The position numbers and the translations under genes were made by a program. A DNA stretch of 64,000 nt. Origin: Flagellimonas beolgyonensis. Its GTDB lineage: Bacteria > Bacteroidota > Bacteroidia > Flavobacteriales > Flavobacteriaceae. Shown one piece after another: positions 45,194 to 54,800 of the stretch. The notes beneath the pieces were generated by a model, which was not told where the DNA came from, ran no database searches, and worked only from the letters and a program-made list of their open reading frames with translations. Numbering within the stretch: the first letter of the stretch is position 1; every line of letters starts with the position of its first letter. The DNA lies in assembly GCF_003992615.1 (NCBI RefSeq), contig NZ_RZMY01000013.1:536238-600237 (forward strand), in the 5' to 3' direction.

Positions 45194-45796
45194 ATGTATA
45201 TCCCTCCCTACTACGAAAACAAGGACATTGATCAAATCAGGCAGTTTTTGCGCGAAAACAGCTTTGGAATTTTGGTGAACGTGGTGGACAACAAACCCTG
45301 GGGCACCCATATACCCTTGGAACTGGAACAAGATTTAAATGGTGCCGATGTTTTGGTAGGGCATATTGCCAAAGCCAATCCACAATGGAGGTATTTTTCG
45401 GACAATGCCGAAGTGCTGTGCATTTTTAACGGACCGCACGCCTATGTGTCGTCTTCTTGGTACAAAGAGGAAGAAGTCCCTACCTGGAACTATATTGCAG
45501 TGCATGTTTATGGTACTCTAAAGGTATTGAGCGAAGAAGAGACCATGGCATGCATGTTCCGTTTGGTGGACAAATATGAGGCCGGTTCCAAAAACCCAAT
45601 CAACTTGAAGAACATGTCCCCCAAAACATTACGACAGGTAAAAGGTGTTGTCGGCTTTCAAATACAGATTACCGACATACAGGCCACCTACAAGTTATCC
45701 CAGACCCGCCAAGCCGATCATGCCAAGATCATTTCAGAACTCAAGGAAAGAAACGACCCAGGCAGTCAGGCCATCGCCGACCATATGAACCAGTAG
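45194..45796 (+). CDS. PaiB-like FMN-binding regulator / flavin-binding protein
   Basis: A 200-residue protein of the PaiB family (FMN-binding negative transcriptional regulator; split-barrel fold). Visible family segments: MYIPPYYENKDIDQIRQFLR, GTHIPLEL, LVGHIAKANPQW, FNGPHAYVSSSWY, VPTWNYIAVHVYG and KGVVGFQIQI. The ATG at 45194 starts directly at the family N-terminus. In Bacillus PaiB is linked to sporulation and protease control, but the split-barrel also suggests an oxidoreductase role, so the regulatory label is uncertain. It is convergent with the PorP/SprF gene, 4 bp apart. Confidence 0.9.
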   Translation: MYIPPYYENKDIDQIRQFLRENSFGILVNVVDNKPWGTHIPLELEQDLNGADVLVGHIAKANPQWRYFSDNAEVLCIFNGPHAYVSSSWYKEEEVPTWNYIAVHVYGTLKVLSEEETMACMFRLVDKYEAGSKNPINLKNMSPKTLRQVKGVVGFQIQITDIQATYKLSQTRQADHAKIISELKERNDPGSQAIADHMNQ

Positions 45797-45800
45797 CCAC

Positions 45801-47588
45801 TTATTCGATATCTTGGAAAATGGCATCGGCCCAGTTGGAGTATCTTGGGTTTTCCACATGCATGATCCAAAGTTCATCGGTATACTTTCCTTTCATTTTG
45901 GAACGATAGGCTGCGTAGGCATCCTCATTCTCGTCATATTTGGCCAAGTACACATAGTTAAGTCCGTTGTCCGGATTCTTGAAATATTGGGCCTCCAAAC
46001 CTTGCGCCTTCAACTCGGCCATAAAGTTTTTTAAATAGGTTTCGTTCTTGAACACATTGGCCACAATGTAGTGCCCCTTGCCCACTCCATCGAGGTTGAT
46101 GAATTTTTCAATGGGTTTGTAGGCCCCGCCATGAAATCCTCCTTCAGCTTTTTTGGTTTCGGTCTTCTTCACTGGTTTGGTATTTTGGGCAACCGTAGTG
46201 GCCTCTGCCTGTATGGCACTATATACAGAATCTAAATCTTTGCTATCTGCCAAATACAGTTTTTGGGCCTTGGCCTCAATATCAGGGATTTTGTTCCCTG
46301 TATGTCTTTTTACGATCCGCATCACCATTTCAAATCGTTTTTCCATATCACGCTCGCGGTTCTGCTCCATGGAATCCATGCGATAGACCAATTCATTGAT
46401 CACAGCATAGTTGTCTTCCTGCTGCGCTTTCAATTCGGCCAACTGGGCTTCCCAAAAGGCCAATTCCTCCTTATTGGTCGGGCGTAAGGTAGTCTCCACG
46501 TCCAATTTGCCCTTTTTGTCCCCTTTTTTGGCCTCGTCCTTCGCATCGGCCACGAAGGTGCCTTCAATGGGTTTCTTTTCCTTTTTCTCCTCTTCATCAC
46601 TTACAACGAAGGTGTTCTTGGAAAGATTGGGCACAAAGGAATAGGCAATGGAGATTTCGTGGGTCACTCCTAAATTGGCAATACTATTGCCAATGTTCTT
46701 CTCAAAATTATAACCGAAGGACAATCTCCTGTTCAAGTTGAATCCCGTTCCCGCGGAGGCTCCATAAAATTGATCATAGCCACCCTGTATCCATCCCAAT
46801 TTAGGAAGGTCCAAAATGATTCCTCCCCCAAAAATAGGGTCTTCCTGACCTTCAAAACGGGCTCTGGCCAAGGGCAGCAAACGGCCATCCTCAAAAATGC
46901 CATGACCATTGTCAAACTCATAAGTATATTGGATATGCCCCGAAAAGGTCTTCTGGGTCAAATTCGTGAGCGATTTACCTGATTTGATGTTGTAATCCAC
47001 CAAATTTTGGGCAAAAACTCCAAAATCGAATTTTCCCAAGGATAGGTTCAAACCCGGTTGCAAGGAAATAATGGAACTTTCCGAAGCATCGTTCAAAAGT
47101 GGGTCTTCCTCCAAAGCAATGGCCCTACTGGGATCATAATTACTTACATAATAAGGAATGTTCACCCCAAAGGTGAGACTGCTTTCCCGACCCAATTTGA
47201 TACCGTGCGAATAGTTGGCCATGACCCCAAGGTTGGAGATAACCCCTTCTTGTTGATTGTACAAACTAAAACCGAGCCCGACCATGTCGTTCAATCGGCC
47301 GCTATAGCTCAAAAAATAGTTTTGTCTGTTGTTTTCGAAATCGGCACTTTGACTCCGATGGAACAAATTGATATATGATTTGTCTTCCCTAACCGCAGAA
47401 AAGGTAGGGTTGATCAAAAAACGGTTGAACTTCAACAGGTTTTGAAAAGGGACGTCATAACTTACATAAGGATTGCTCTCTTGGGCATGGGCCAACTGGG
47501 CCAACAATACCAAGGCAAACAATACAAAAGGCCGGTTAAGGCTACTTTTTATGGACTTTTTTGGAATAGGGGGTAATTGTATATCCAT
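45801..47588 (-). CDS. PorP/SprF-family outer-membrane protein with SPOR-like C-terminus
   Basis: A 595-residue protein related to the type IX secretion/gliding PorP/SprF family. After a signal region (LNRPFVLFALVLLAQLAHAQ) comes the family barrel: VPFQNLLKFNRFLINPTFSA, NYFLSYSGRLNDMVGLGFSL, GWIQGGYDQFYGASAGTGFN. It ends near residue 310. A charged linker rich in Lys/Glu and a predicted coiled coil (LAFWEAQLAELKAQQEDNYA) follow. The last 90 residues (GKGHYIVANVFKNETYLKNF, LEAQYFKNPDNGLNYVYLA) look like a SPOR peptidoglycan-binding fold. Standard PorP/SprF proteins are about 300-350 residues, so this one is an extended form that could tether the barrel to the wall. No PorV/SprA-type genes are nearby. 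Confidence 0.88.
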   Translation of the reverse strand: MDIQLPPIPKKSIKSSLNRPFVLFALVLLAQLAHAQESNPYVSYDVPFQNLLKFNRFLINPTFSAVREDKSYINLFHRSQSADFENNRQNYFLSYSGRLNDMVGLGFSLYNQQEGVISNLGVMANYSHGIKLGRESSLTFGVNIPYYVSNYDPSRAIALEEDPLLNDASESSIISLQPGLNLSLGKFDFGVFAQNLVDYNIKSGKSLTNLTQKTFSGHIQYTYEFDNGHGIFEDGRLLPLARARFEGQEDPIFGGGIILDLPKLGWIQGGYDQFYGASAGTGFNLNRRLSFGYNFEKNIGNSIANLGVTHEISIAYSFVPNLSKNTFVVSDEEEKKEKKPIEGTFVADAKDEAKKGDKKGKLDVETTLRPTNKEELAFWEAQLAELKAQQEDNYAVINELVYRMDSMEQNRERDMEKRFEMVMRIVKRHTGNKIPDIEAKAQKLYLADSKDLDSVYSAIQAEATTVAQNTKPVKKTETKKAEGGFHGGAYKPIEKFINLDGVGKGHYIVANVFKNETYLKNFMAELKAQGLEAQYFKNPDNGLNYVYLAKYDENEDAYAAYRSKMKGKYTDELWIMHVENPRYSNWADAIFQDIE

Positions 47589-47856
47589 AGCCGATTGGAT
47601 TAAGTAGGTTAAAATACCCGTTTGGGACAGGTCGATATTTTTTGTATGGTCTCATTAGCAAGATTTGGGACTTGTAAGAGTTTTATTACTAATAGTACTG
47701 TAATATTACGCATTTTATCGGCCACACACCAATTTTTTCGTTGAACGGACAACCAAATTGACAATTAGTCATTTTTGATCTACAAATCAATGGACAGAAT
47801 GTATGAATTCCTCGGATTCCAATTAATTTAGCATAAAAACCAATTACCCCTCAATC

Positions 47857-48327
47857 GTGGAAGAAAGCCTGACCATTGTTCCCTTTTCAGACCAGTATGG
47901 CAAAGCCTTTAGGGAGTTGAACGAAGAGTGGATAAACACCTATTTCCAAATGGAGGAAATGGACAAAAAATCGTTGCATCACCCCAAGGAATATATTTTG
48001 GACAAGGGAGGCTACATTGCTGTTGCCCTACTAAATGGAAATCCTGTTGGCGTTTGTGCATTGATTCCATGTTCCGATCCAATCTACCAATTCGAGTTGG
48101 CCAAAATGGGGGTAAGTCCAAAAGTACAAGGCAAGGGAATCGGTAAAAAGTTAGGGGAACATATTCTTGCCAAGGCCAAATCACTTGGGGCCCAAAAAGT
48201 ATTTTTGGAAAGTAACCGAAAACTGGTCCCTGCGCTAAAACTGTATGAAAAATTGGGCTTTGAGGAAATCAAGGGCAAAGCCTCACCCTATGCAAGAAGT
48301 GACATTCAAATGGAAATTGTGCTTTGA
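47857..48327 (+). CDS. GNAT-family N-acetyltransferase
   Basis: A 156-residue acetyltransferase. The acetyl-CoA pyrophosphate loop is KMGVSPKVQGKGIGKKLGEH (Q/RxxGxG/A motif), followed by AQKVFLESNRKLVPALKLYE and KLGFEEI. The substrate is not predictable. The start is a GTG at 47857, because no ATG precedes the conserved N-terminus (MEESLTIVPFSDQYGKAF). It is a monocistronic gene in a region without strong terminators. The 268-bp spacer before it shows nothing beyond AT-rich sequence. Confidence 0.9.
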   Translation: MEESLTIVPFSDQYGKAFRELNEEWINTYFQMEEMDKKSLHHPKEYILDKGGYIAVALLNGNPVGVCALIPCSDPIYQFELAKMGVSPKVQGKGIGKKLGEHILAKAKSLGAQKVFLESNRKLVPALKLYEKLGFEEIKGKASPYARSDIQMEIVL

Positions 48328-48448
48328 GTAGGTTTTAAATCATATAAAATCCCAGAAATACCATTTGACCAACGTAGCTAAAATCAATTTTTATTGCCAA
48401 GGAGCGTAACAATCACGCTCATATCCTTTCTTATTCCGTTAAAAATGA

Positions 48449-48481
48449 ATAACTTATATGATAATTTTAATCACAAGTTAT
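48449..48481. repeat. Inverted repeat directly before doxX
   Basis: ATAACTT (48449-48455) and AAGTTAT (48475-48481) are inverted. With mismatches the arms extend to TGAT/ATCA. The right arm ends 1 bp before the DoxX start codon, so it could be an operator or an mRNA hairpin hiding the start. Confidence 0.35.
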
Positions 48482-48482
48482 C

Positions 48483-48905
48483 ATGGAAAGGGTTAAAAAG
48501 TTAAACAAATGGGCCAATGCGCACACCAATTATCCTTTGGATTTCTTGCGTATGGCCCTTGGCGTATTTCTCTTTATCAAAGGGATTGAATTTATGACCA
48601 ATTATGTAGAAATGGCCACCATGGTCAAACCTTTTGAAGGTCTGCCCGGTGGTATGATCATTCTGCATTACATTGCACCGGCCCATTTTGTGGGTGGTGT
48701 ATTGATCGTAGCTGGACTATTGACCCGATGGGCCGCGGTAGCCCAATTGCCCATTTTGGCAGGTGCGATACTCACTAATTTTTTGGGTACGATGAACGTT
48801 TCCAATTTGGTAATCGCCTGCATTGTTTTTCTAGCTTGTATTTTCTTCATTATTTATGGTTCTGGAAAACATTCTGTAGACTATTATCTGAAAATGCAGC
48901 AATAA
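48483..48905 (+). CDS. DoxX-family membrane protein
   Basis: A 140-residue inner-membrane protein with four hydrophobic helices (LDFLRMALGVFLFIKGIEFM, ILHYIAPAHFVGGVLIVAGL, AAVAQLPILAGAILTNFLG, LVIACIVFLACIFFIIYGSG), the usual DoxX layout. In other bacteria DoxX proteins work with superoxide dismutase or in thiol stress responses, but members differ and no role is shown here. The ATG at 48483 is embedded in the end of an inverted repeat. Its stop codon directly abuts the stop of the convergent TonB receptor. Confidence 0.85.
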   Translation: MERVKKLNKWANAHTNYPLDFLRMALGVFLFIKGIEFMTNYVEMATMVKPFEGLPGGMIILHYIAPAHFVGGVLIVAGLLTRWAAVAQLPILAGAILTNFLGTMNVSNLVIACIVFLACIFFIIYGSGKHSVDYYLKMQQ

Positions 48906-51068
48906 TTACAAATTATCCAGTTGGTTGCTTTTTTTATCGGAACTAATGGTCCAAAAGAATCCAACGAAGAAGAAACTGTTTGCCGGAGGCGTAATCGCTC
49001 TTCTATCAAAAGTTCCGGTCATATTGGGCGCATCGGCATATTGATAGTTGCTGATGTTGTTGATGCCCATAAGATTGCTCACCGAAAAGTAGAGGATTTT
49101 CTGTTGATCGATCAAATAGGCCCAGTTAAAACTCAGATTATTGTACGATCTGGTTTTTTCGGCCATAAACTCAGGTGTATTTGGATTGTTATACGGTCTT
49201 CCCGAACCGTAGGAATAGGAAAAACCTATCTGTGAACGTAGTTTATCCAGCCAATACTTGGTTACGATGGACAAATTGTGCTTAGGGGCAAAATTGGGGG
49301 TTGCCCGTTCCTCGAAATTCTGAAAATCCCTTTCGGTATCCAAGTAAGAATACGACACCCAATAATCCAAGTTGTCAATACTCTTGCTATCACGCCAAAA
49401 AACATCCAACCCTGAAGCATACCCATCCCCCGAATTGCTATACACCGAATTGAACTGGGGCATTTCTGTATCATATTTGGTCAAACCATCATAATCTTTA
49501 TAATAGGCTTCTGCCCGAAAAGTTTTGCCATTGTTCACCAACTGATAGTTTAAAATGTAATGGGACGCTTTTTCCGATTCGATGGCTGAATTGAACTTGG
49601 CGATATCCCGATTGGGCCTTTGATAGAAATCGCCATACGCCAATGAAAACTGACCTAACTCACCAGGTTTATAGGCCACTGACACCCTTGGGGACAATTG
49701 TATATCATCCATCAAACCGTTGTAGGCGGCTCTAACACCGAATTTCATGGCCAGCTTGTTGCTCAAGAACAGGTCCGATTCTGCAAAACCTGCCCAAAGC
49801 TGCTCATCAAAACCATAATCCACAGAAAAGCCATCCGTACTTGTGAAGGATTCGTTGTAATTGGTATTGAAGTATTCCGCACCAAAACTAAGATTGAACC
49901 GATTGCTGAAATTTTTGTGCGCTTTAATTTTGAGGTGTGAAGCGGTTTCCTTGCCATCGACAAGGTCTTTCTGAATGCCAATATCGTTGGTATCCCAAGA
50001 TATGGAAGCGCCGGAAGTGATGCTCCAATCGTGATTCAAGAATTGCTTGTAGGTGGAATTGAAATAGAGGTTATTGTTCTTCAATTGAAAACGGACATCA
50101 TCTTCCAAGTTGATATCCTCTTGTTCAATATCCAAGTTACTTTGATTGAAACCGGTATACAATTTAAAGATGCTCTTGTCTCCAATGCTTCTGAAAACTG
50201 CCTCCCCTGCAATGGATTCGTAAGGACTGTTCCATCGCATGCCCTGGTTGGAAGGTATCAATGCCTCATAAGGTGCCAGATTGATGTAACTGGTGTTCAC
50301 GCTTAGGGATTGTTTGCCCCAAATTTCGGTATGTCCCACTCCCCCGCCTACCGACATGATGGAAATCTCCGTTTTCTCCTGATCGGGCGCATCAATCGTG
50401 TTCAACAACAACACGCTCGACAAGGCTTGTCCGTATTCGGCGGAATAGCCCCCGGTGCTAAAAGTGATTCCTTTAAACAGGAAAGGGGAAAAACGTCCCC
50501 GGGTCGGAGTGTTGTTGGCCGTTGCATTAAAGGGTTGAAATACCCGAAGGCCATCAATAAACACCTGGGTCTCTTCGGCCGAACCTCCCCGTACAAACAA
50601 ACGGCCATCTTCATTTACAGTGGTGGTGCCCGGTAACGTCTGCAAAGCGGCCACAAAATCCCCAGCCGCTCCCGCAGTGGTCACAATATCCAAGGGTTTT
50701 AGCACGGAGACTTTGGAGTTGTCCCCAGCTTCGAACGTACCAGCGGTCAACGTTACGCCAGATAGGGAATTGATGGCTTCCAACATCCGGATTTGGACAT
50801 CCGTAAAGTATGACACGTCACCAACTTCATAATGGGGCTCAAAAGACAACATGGAAACCACAAGGGTCTGCGTGCCCGATTCGGTGGTTTCAAAAGTGAA
50901 ATGGCCGTTAGCATCTGTGGAAGCACCATCATAAGTGCCCTCCAAATACACATTGGCACCCTCAATCGGATTTTGTTTGGCATCGGTAACAGTTCCGGTA
51001 ATAACGGTCTGTGCACACAAGGCACTTAGGTTGAAAAGGAAAGCGATTACAATAAGGTTGTTTTTCAT
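48906..51068 (-). CDS. TonB-dependent outer-membrane receptor
   Basis: A 720-residue receptor. Signal peptide MKNNLIVIAFLFNLSALCAQ, a carboxypeptidase-regulatory-like domain (GTVTDAKQNPIEGANVYLEG), a plug domain (VTTAGAAGDFVAALQTLPGT, DGRLFVRGGSAEETQVFIDG) and a long C-terminal barrel ending in a beta-strand (SFFFVGFFWTISSDKK). No SusD partner is adjacent, so it is more likely a metal, cofactor or peptide receptor than a glycan-uptake SusC; the substrate is unknown. The ATG at 51068 begins the signal peptide. It is divergent from the DUF2141 gene; both have LytTR-type repeats at matching distances. Confidence 0.93.
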   Translation of the reverse strand: MKNNLIVIAFLFNLSALCAQTVITGTVTDAKQNPIEGANVYLEGTYDGASTDANGHFTFETTESGTQTLVVSMLSFEPHYEVGDVSYFTDVQIRMLEAINSLSGVTLTAGTFEAGDNSKVSVLKPLDIVTTAGAAGDFVAALQTLPGTTTVNEDGRLFVRGGSAEETQVFIDGLRVFQPFNATANNTPTRGRFSPFLFKGITFSTGGYSAEYGQALSSVLLLNTIDAPDQEKTEISIMSVGGGVGHTEIWGKQSLSVNTSYINLAPYEALIPSNQGMRWNSPYESIAGEAVFRSIGDKSIFKLYTGFNQSNLDIEQEDINLEDDVRFQLKNNNLYFNSTYKQFLNHDWSITSGASISWDTNDIGIQKDLVDGKETASHLKIKAHKNFSNRFNLSFGAEYFNTNYNESFTSTDGFSVDYGFDEQLWAGFAESDLFLSNKLAMKFGVRAAYNGLMDDIQLSPRVSVAYKPGELGQFSLAYGDFYQRPNRDIAKFNSAIESEKASHYILNYQLVNNGKTFRAEAYYKDYDGLTKYDTEMPQFNSVYSNSGDGYASGLDVFWRDSKSIDNLDYWVSYSYLDTERDFQNFEERATPNFAPKHNLSIVTKYWLDKLRSQIGFSYSYGSGRPYNNPNTPEFMAEKTRSYNNLSFNWAYLIDQQKILYFSVSNLMGINNISNYQYADAPNMTGTFDRRAITPPANSFFFVGFFWTISSDKKSNQLDNL

Positions 51069-51132
51069 GACTATTCGTTTTGTTGATGTCACAAAATTGC
51101 CCCAACCCGAAGAGCTTCCCCAAAAGGAAATA

Positions 51133-51162
51133 CCCAATTGTAGAATTGAGGTGATGAATTGC
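51133..51162 (-). promoter_or_regulatory. Degenerate LytTR-type direct repeat before the TonB receptor
   Basis: On the minus strand GCAATTCAT-N12-ACAATTGGG, pitch 21 bp, aligned base for base with the better sites ACAGTTCAT-N12-ACAGTTCGG. It lies 64 bp before the receptor start codon and is followed by TCCTTTTG, which resembles a -7 box. Confidence 0.55.
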
Positions 51163-51180
51163 ATGGCCATCCACCCCTTC

Positions 51181-51210
51181 ACAATTCACGCCCAAAAATC
51201 AACAGTTCAG
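51181..51210 (+). promoter_or_regulatory. LytTR-type direct repeat before the DUF2141 gene
   Basis: ACAATTCAC-N12-ACAGTTCAG, pitch 21 bp, on the plus strand. It lies 70 bp before the DUF2141 start codon and is followed by GAATTTTG (51218-51225), one mismatch to TAnnTTTG. The second 9-mer fits the LytTR pattern fully. Confidence 0.65.
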
Positions 51211-51280
51211 TCCAATGGAATTTTGAAATCGCATGTACAGAACCATTTTTGCTGCATCCATAACATCAAAAACAGCAATT

Positions 51281-51700
51281 ATGAAAACTGTAACCTTAGC
51301 ATTGAGTTTCTTATTCGTTAGCCTAGTGGCCATGGCCCAAGAAAAAAACGGTGCCACCATTACCGTGACCATTGACAACGTTACCAGCAACGAAGGAAAG
51401 GTATTGGCCGGATTGCATACAGCCGAAACCTTTATGAAGGGACCTGGTATCCAAAATACGGAAAGCGCCATCGAAAATGGAAAAGTGGTGCTCACATTTA
51501 CCAATGTTGCTCCAGGCACCTATGCCATTATGGCCATGCACGATGCCAACGACAACAAACGGATGGATTACCAGGCCAACGGAATGCCCATGGAAAGCTA
51601 CGGCATGTCTGGCAACGACATGACCATGGGACCACCCCAATTCAACAGTGCCCAGTTTGAAGTTGGGGTTCAAGACCTATCCTTTACGATACGATTCTAA
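51281..51700 (+). CDS. DUF2141 exported protein
   Basis: A 139-residue secreted protein with signal peptide MKTVTLALSFLFVSLVAMAQ and a single beta-sandwich-like domain (ITVTIDNVTSNEGKVLAGLH, FTNVAPGTYAIMAMHDANDN, KRMDYQANGMPMESYGMSGN). This matches DUF2141, a family of unknown function in which HDANDN-K-D is the conserved core, possibly metal-binding. The ATG at 51281 begins the signal peptide. Divergent from the TonB receptor; a shared LytTR-type control is proposed. A terminator follows. Confidence 0.88.
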   Translation: MKTVTLALSFLFVSLVAMAQEKNGATITVTIDNVTSNEGKVLAGLHTAETFMKGPGIQNTESAIENGKVVLTFTNVAPGTYAIMAMHDANDNKRMDYQANGMPMESYGMSGNDMTMGPPQFNSAQFEVGVQDLSFTIRF

Positions 51701-51722
51701 ATTTGGTCAGAAATCCAGAAAT

Positions 51723-51749
51723 AGCCTGCCTTGCGCAGGCTTTTTTTTT
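51723..51749 (+). terminator. Intrinsic terminator after the DUF2141 gene
   Basis: Stem AGCCTGC / GCAGGCT (51723-51729 and 51735-51741) with a 5-nt loop and nine T residues. Confidence 0.9.
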
Positions 51750-51843
51750 GCAGGATACCGACATTAACAGTACATTTAAATAACTGCACATCAACCTTTA
51801 AAACCAATTTATCAAACAGTGTATCCACATAGGGTTACTTGCA

Positions 51844-54800
51844 TTGTTCGCCATTTCCACAATCCAAGGCCAGAACAAGGTCATTGATTCACTGGAAAGA
51901 AGCTATGAACAAGCCGAATCGGACTCGATGCGGGTTCGCATTTTAAAGGATATTTCTTGGGAATACATCAACAACCGTGGAAATGCAGAGTTGGCCCGCC
52001 AATATGTGGACAGTTTCAATACGATCAGTCAACGGGCCAACATGCCATGGGGACTTTCGGTGGCACAATACCAATATGCGGTTTTGGAACGGCACAAAGG
52101 CAATTATAGCCAGGCATTGACACATATCGATGCCTATCTCAATTTTGAAAAAACCAAAGCCGACCCGTTCGCAACGGCAAACGGATTGTATCAAAAGGCC
52201 AACATTCTAGACAACCTGGGCAGTTACGATAAAAGTTTGGAAATCTATTACGACATCCTTAAAATCTACGAGGATAATGAAGACCCCTTTAGCATAGCCA
52301 CAACTTTGAATGCCATCGGGGAAATACTGAAAATTACGGGGAAAAGTGAACAGGCCATGGAAAATTACCAAAAAGCCTTGGCTATTTTCACTTCGTTGAA
52401 TGATGAGGGCGAAATGGCCAATTGTCTCTACAACATTGGGGACACTTATATGCTCCAAAAAGAATACGACTTGGCCTTGGAACATTTCAACAAGGCCCTT
52501 ACGTTGGATGAGGCCATGGACAGTGATTGGGGAAGAGCCTACGACCTTGAAGCCATAGGAAAGGTGTATGGACTCCAAAAGAAGTATGCGCAGGCTTTAA
52601 ACTATCATAAAAGAGCTTTGGCACTTCGCGACAAACTAGGGCAACAGTTGGAGCTGTCCATGAGTTATGCGCAGATCGGTGGCATCTATTTCGAAATGCA
52701 AAACTATCCCGAAGCAGAGAAAAACATGCTCGAAGCTATTGCTATCGGAGAGGCGATTCGTGCAAGGGCAGAACTTCATGGATATTACCAAACCCTGTCC
52801 CATATTTATGAACAAACTGGGGATTTTGAGAAAGCCTTGGCATTCAAAAACAAGTCCGTGGGCCTTAAAGACAGTATTTTCAATGAAGCAAAATCCAAAC
52901 AAATTGAAGAACTGCAAGTTCGTTTCGATACGGAAAAACAACAAGATGCAATTGCCACCCTCCAAAAAGATGCCCAAATCAACGACCTCAAACTGAAGCA
53001 ACAAAAAACCCTTCGGAATGTGGTGATCGGTCTCGCTTTCGCCGGGCTTCTCCTACTCTACCTTGCCTTTAATCGATACAAGCAAAAACAGCGGGAACAA
53101 CAGGCAGAAGAAGAAAAAAAACGGGCCATTTTGGAAGAACGCAACCGAACGGAAATCGAAAAACAACGTGTGGCAGAGCTCCAAAAAATCGATGCCCTTA
53201 AAGATGAGTTCCTGGCCAATACTTCCCACGAACTGCGCACACCATTGGTGGGCATTATTGGGCTGTCGGAAGCCCTAAAGGATGGTGCTGCGGGACAACT
53301 ACCGGAAGCCGCCATTGAAAATCTCGACATGATCGCCAATAGCGGTAAACGGTTATCCCATTTGGTCAACGATATCCTCGATTTCTCCAAGCTGAAGAAC
53401 AACGACCTTGCCCTTTCGCTGAAACCTGTCGATGTTTATGCACTTGCAAATATCGTCGTTCGACTTTCCCAGCCATTGGTACAGGACAAAAAACTGAAGC
53501 TCATCAATTCCATCCCCAAAGAGGTACCCTTGGTGGAAGCGGACGAAAATAGACTGCAACAAATTTTGTACAACCTCATTGGCAATGCCATAAAATTCAC
53601 GGAGAAAGGATATATCACACTTTTTGCCGAGACCAAGGAAAATTGGTTGGCCATTTCCATTTCCGACACGGGAATCGGTATACCAAATGATAAATTGACT
53701 ACCATTTTCAATTCGTTCGAACAATTGGACGGATCCATTCAAAGAGAATATGGAGGTACCGGATTGGGTCTTTCCGTGACCAAACAGCTGGTCGAATTAC
53801 ATGGTGGTAACATCAGTGTGGAATCGGAAGAGGGAAAAGGGGCCATTTTCACTTTTACCTTGCCAATTAGTTCAGAAAAACGTTCCGCCAAGACCAAAGC
53901 ATTCCCCAAGCAGGAAGAATTGTTGCAACCGATGAAGACCTATGGCGAAAAATCGGCAGTGACCCCCATGGAAAAGCATCCAAATTCGAAGGGACTTAAA
54001 ATTTTGATCGTGGATGATGAACCTGTTAACCGGCGTGTTTTGGAAAACCATTTAAACGTTGCGGGATATGAAGTTTTGGAGGCCAACTCTGGCAAAGAGG
54101 CCCTTAAAGTATTGGAAAAGACACCCGATATCCAATTGGTGTTGTTGGATATTATGATGCCGGGACTTTCTGGCTATGAGGTATGCGAGAAAATTCGGGA
54201 AACGCGCACGGCCAGTGAACTCCCAATAATACTCCTCACCGCAAAGAACACAGTGTCCGATTTGGTCAGTGGTTTCAATTCAGGGGCAAACGACTACCTG
54301 ACCAAACCCTTCTCCAAAGGAGAATTGCTGAGTAGGATCAAAACACACATCAACCTCAACACCATCCATAGGGCCTCTTCACGATTTGTACCCTCGGAAT
54401 TTGTCAAATCCATCGGAAAGGATTCGATCACCGATATACAATTGGGCGATTACACAGAGAAAAACGTTACGGTCCTATTTTCAGATATTCGAGATTACAC
54501 CACGCTTGCTGAGGGTATGACCCCCGAGCAAAATTTCAAGTTCGTGAATGCTTATGTAGGTCGAATGGGGCCCATTATTAAGGAAAATGATGGATTCGTG
54601 AACCAATATATGGGCGATGGCATCATGGCCCTGTTCCCCAAACCCCCAGAGAGTGCCTTGGACGCGGCCATAGAAATGCAACGAACCTTATCGCTCTATA
54701 ACAAAAGAAGGGTTGAAGAAAAAGGGTACAAACCACTCACCATAGGCATCGGCCTCCATACCGGACCGCTGGTTATGGGGATTATAGGTGATTCTAAAAG

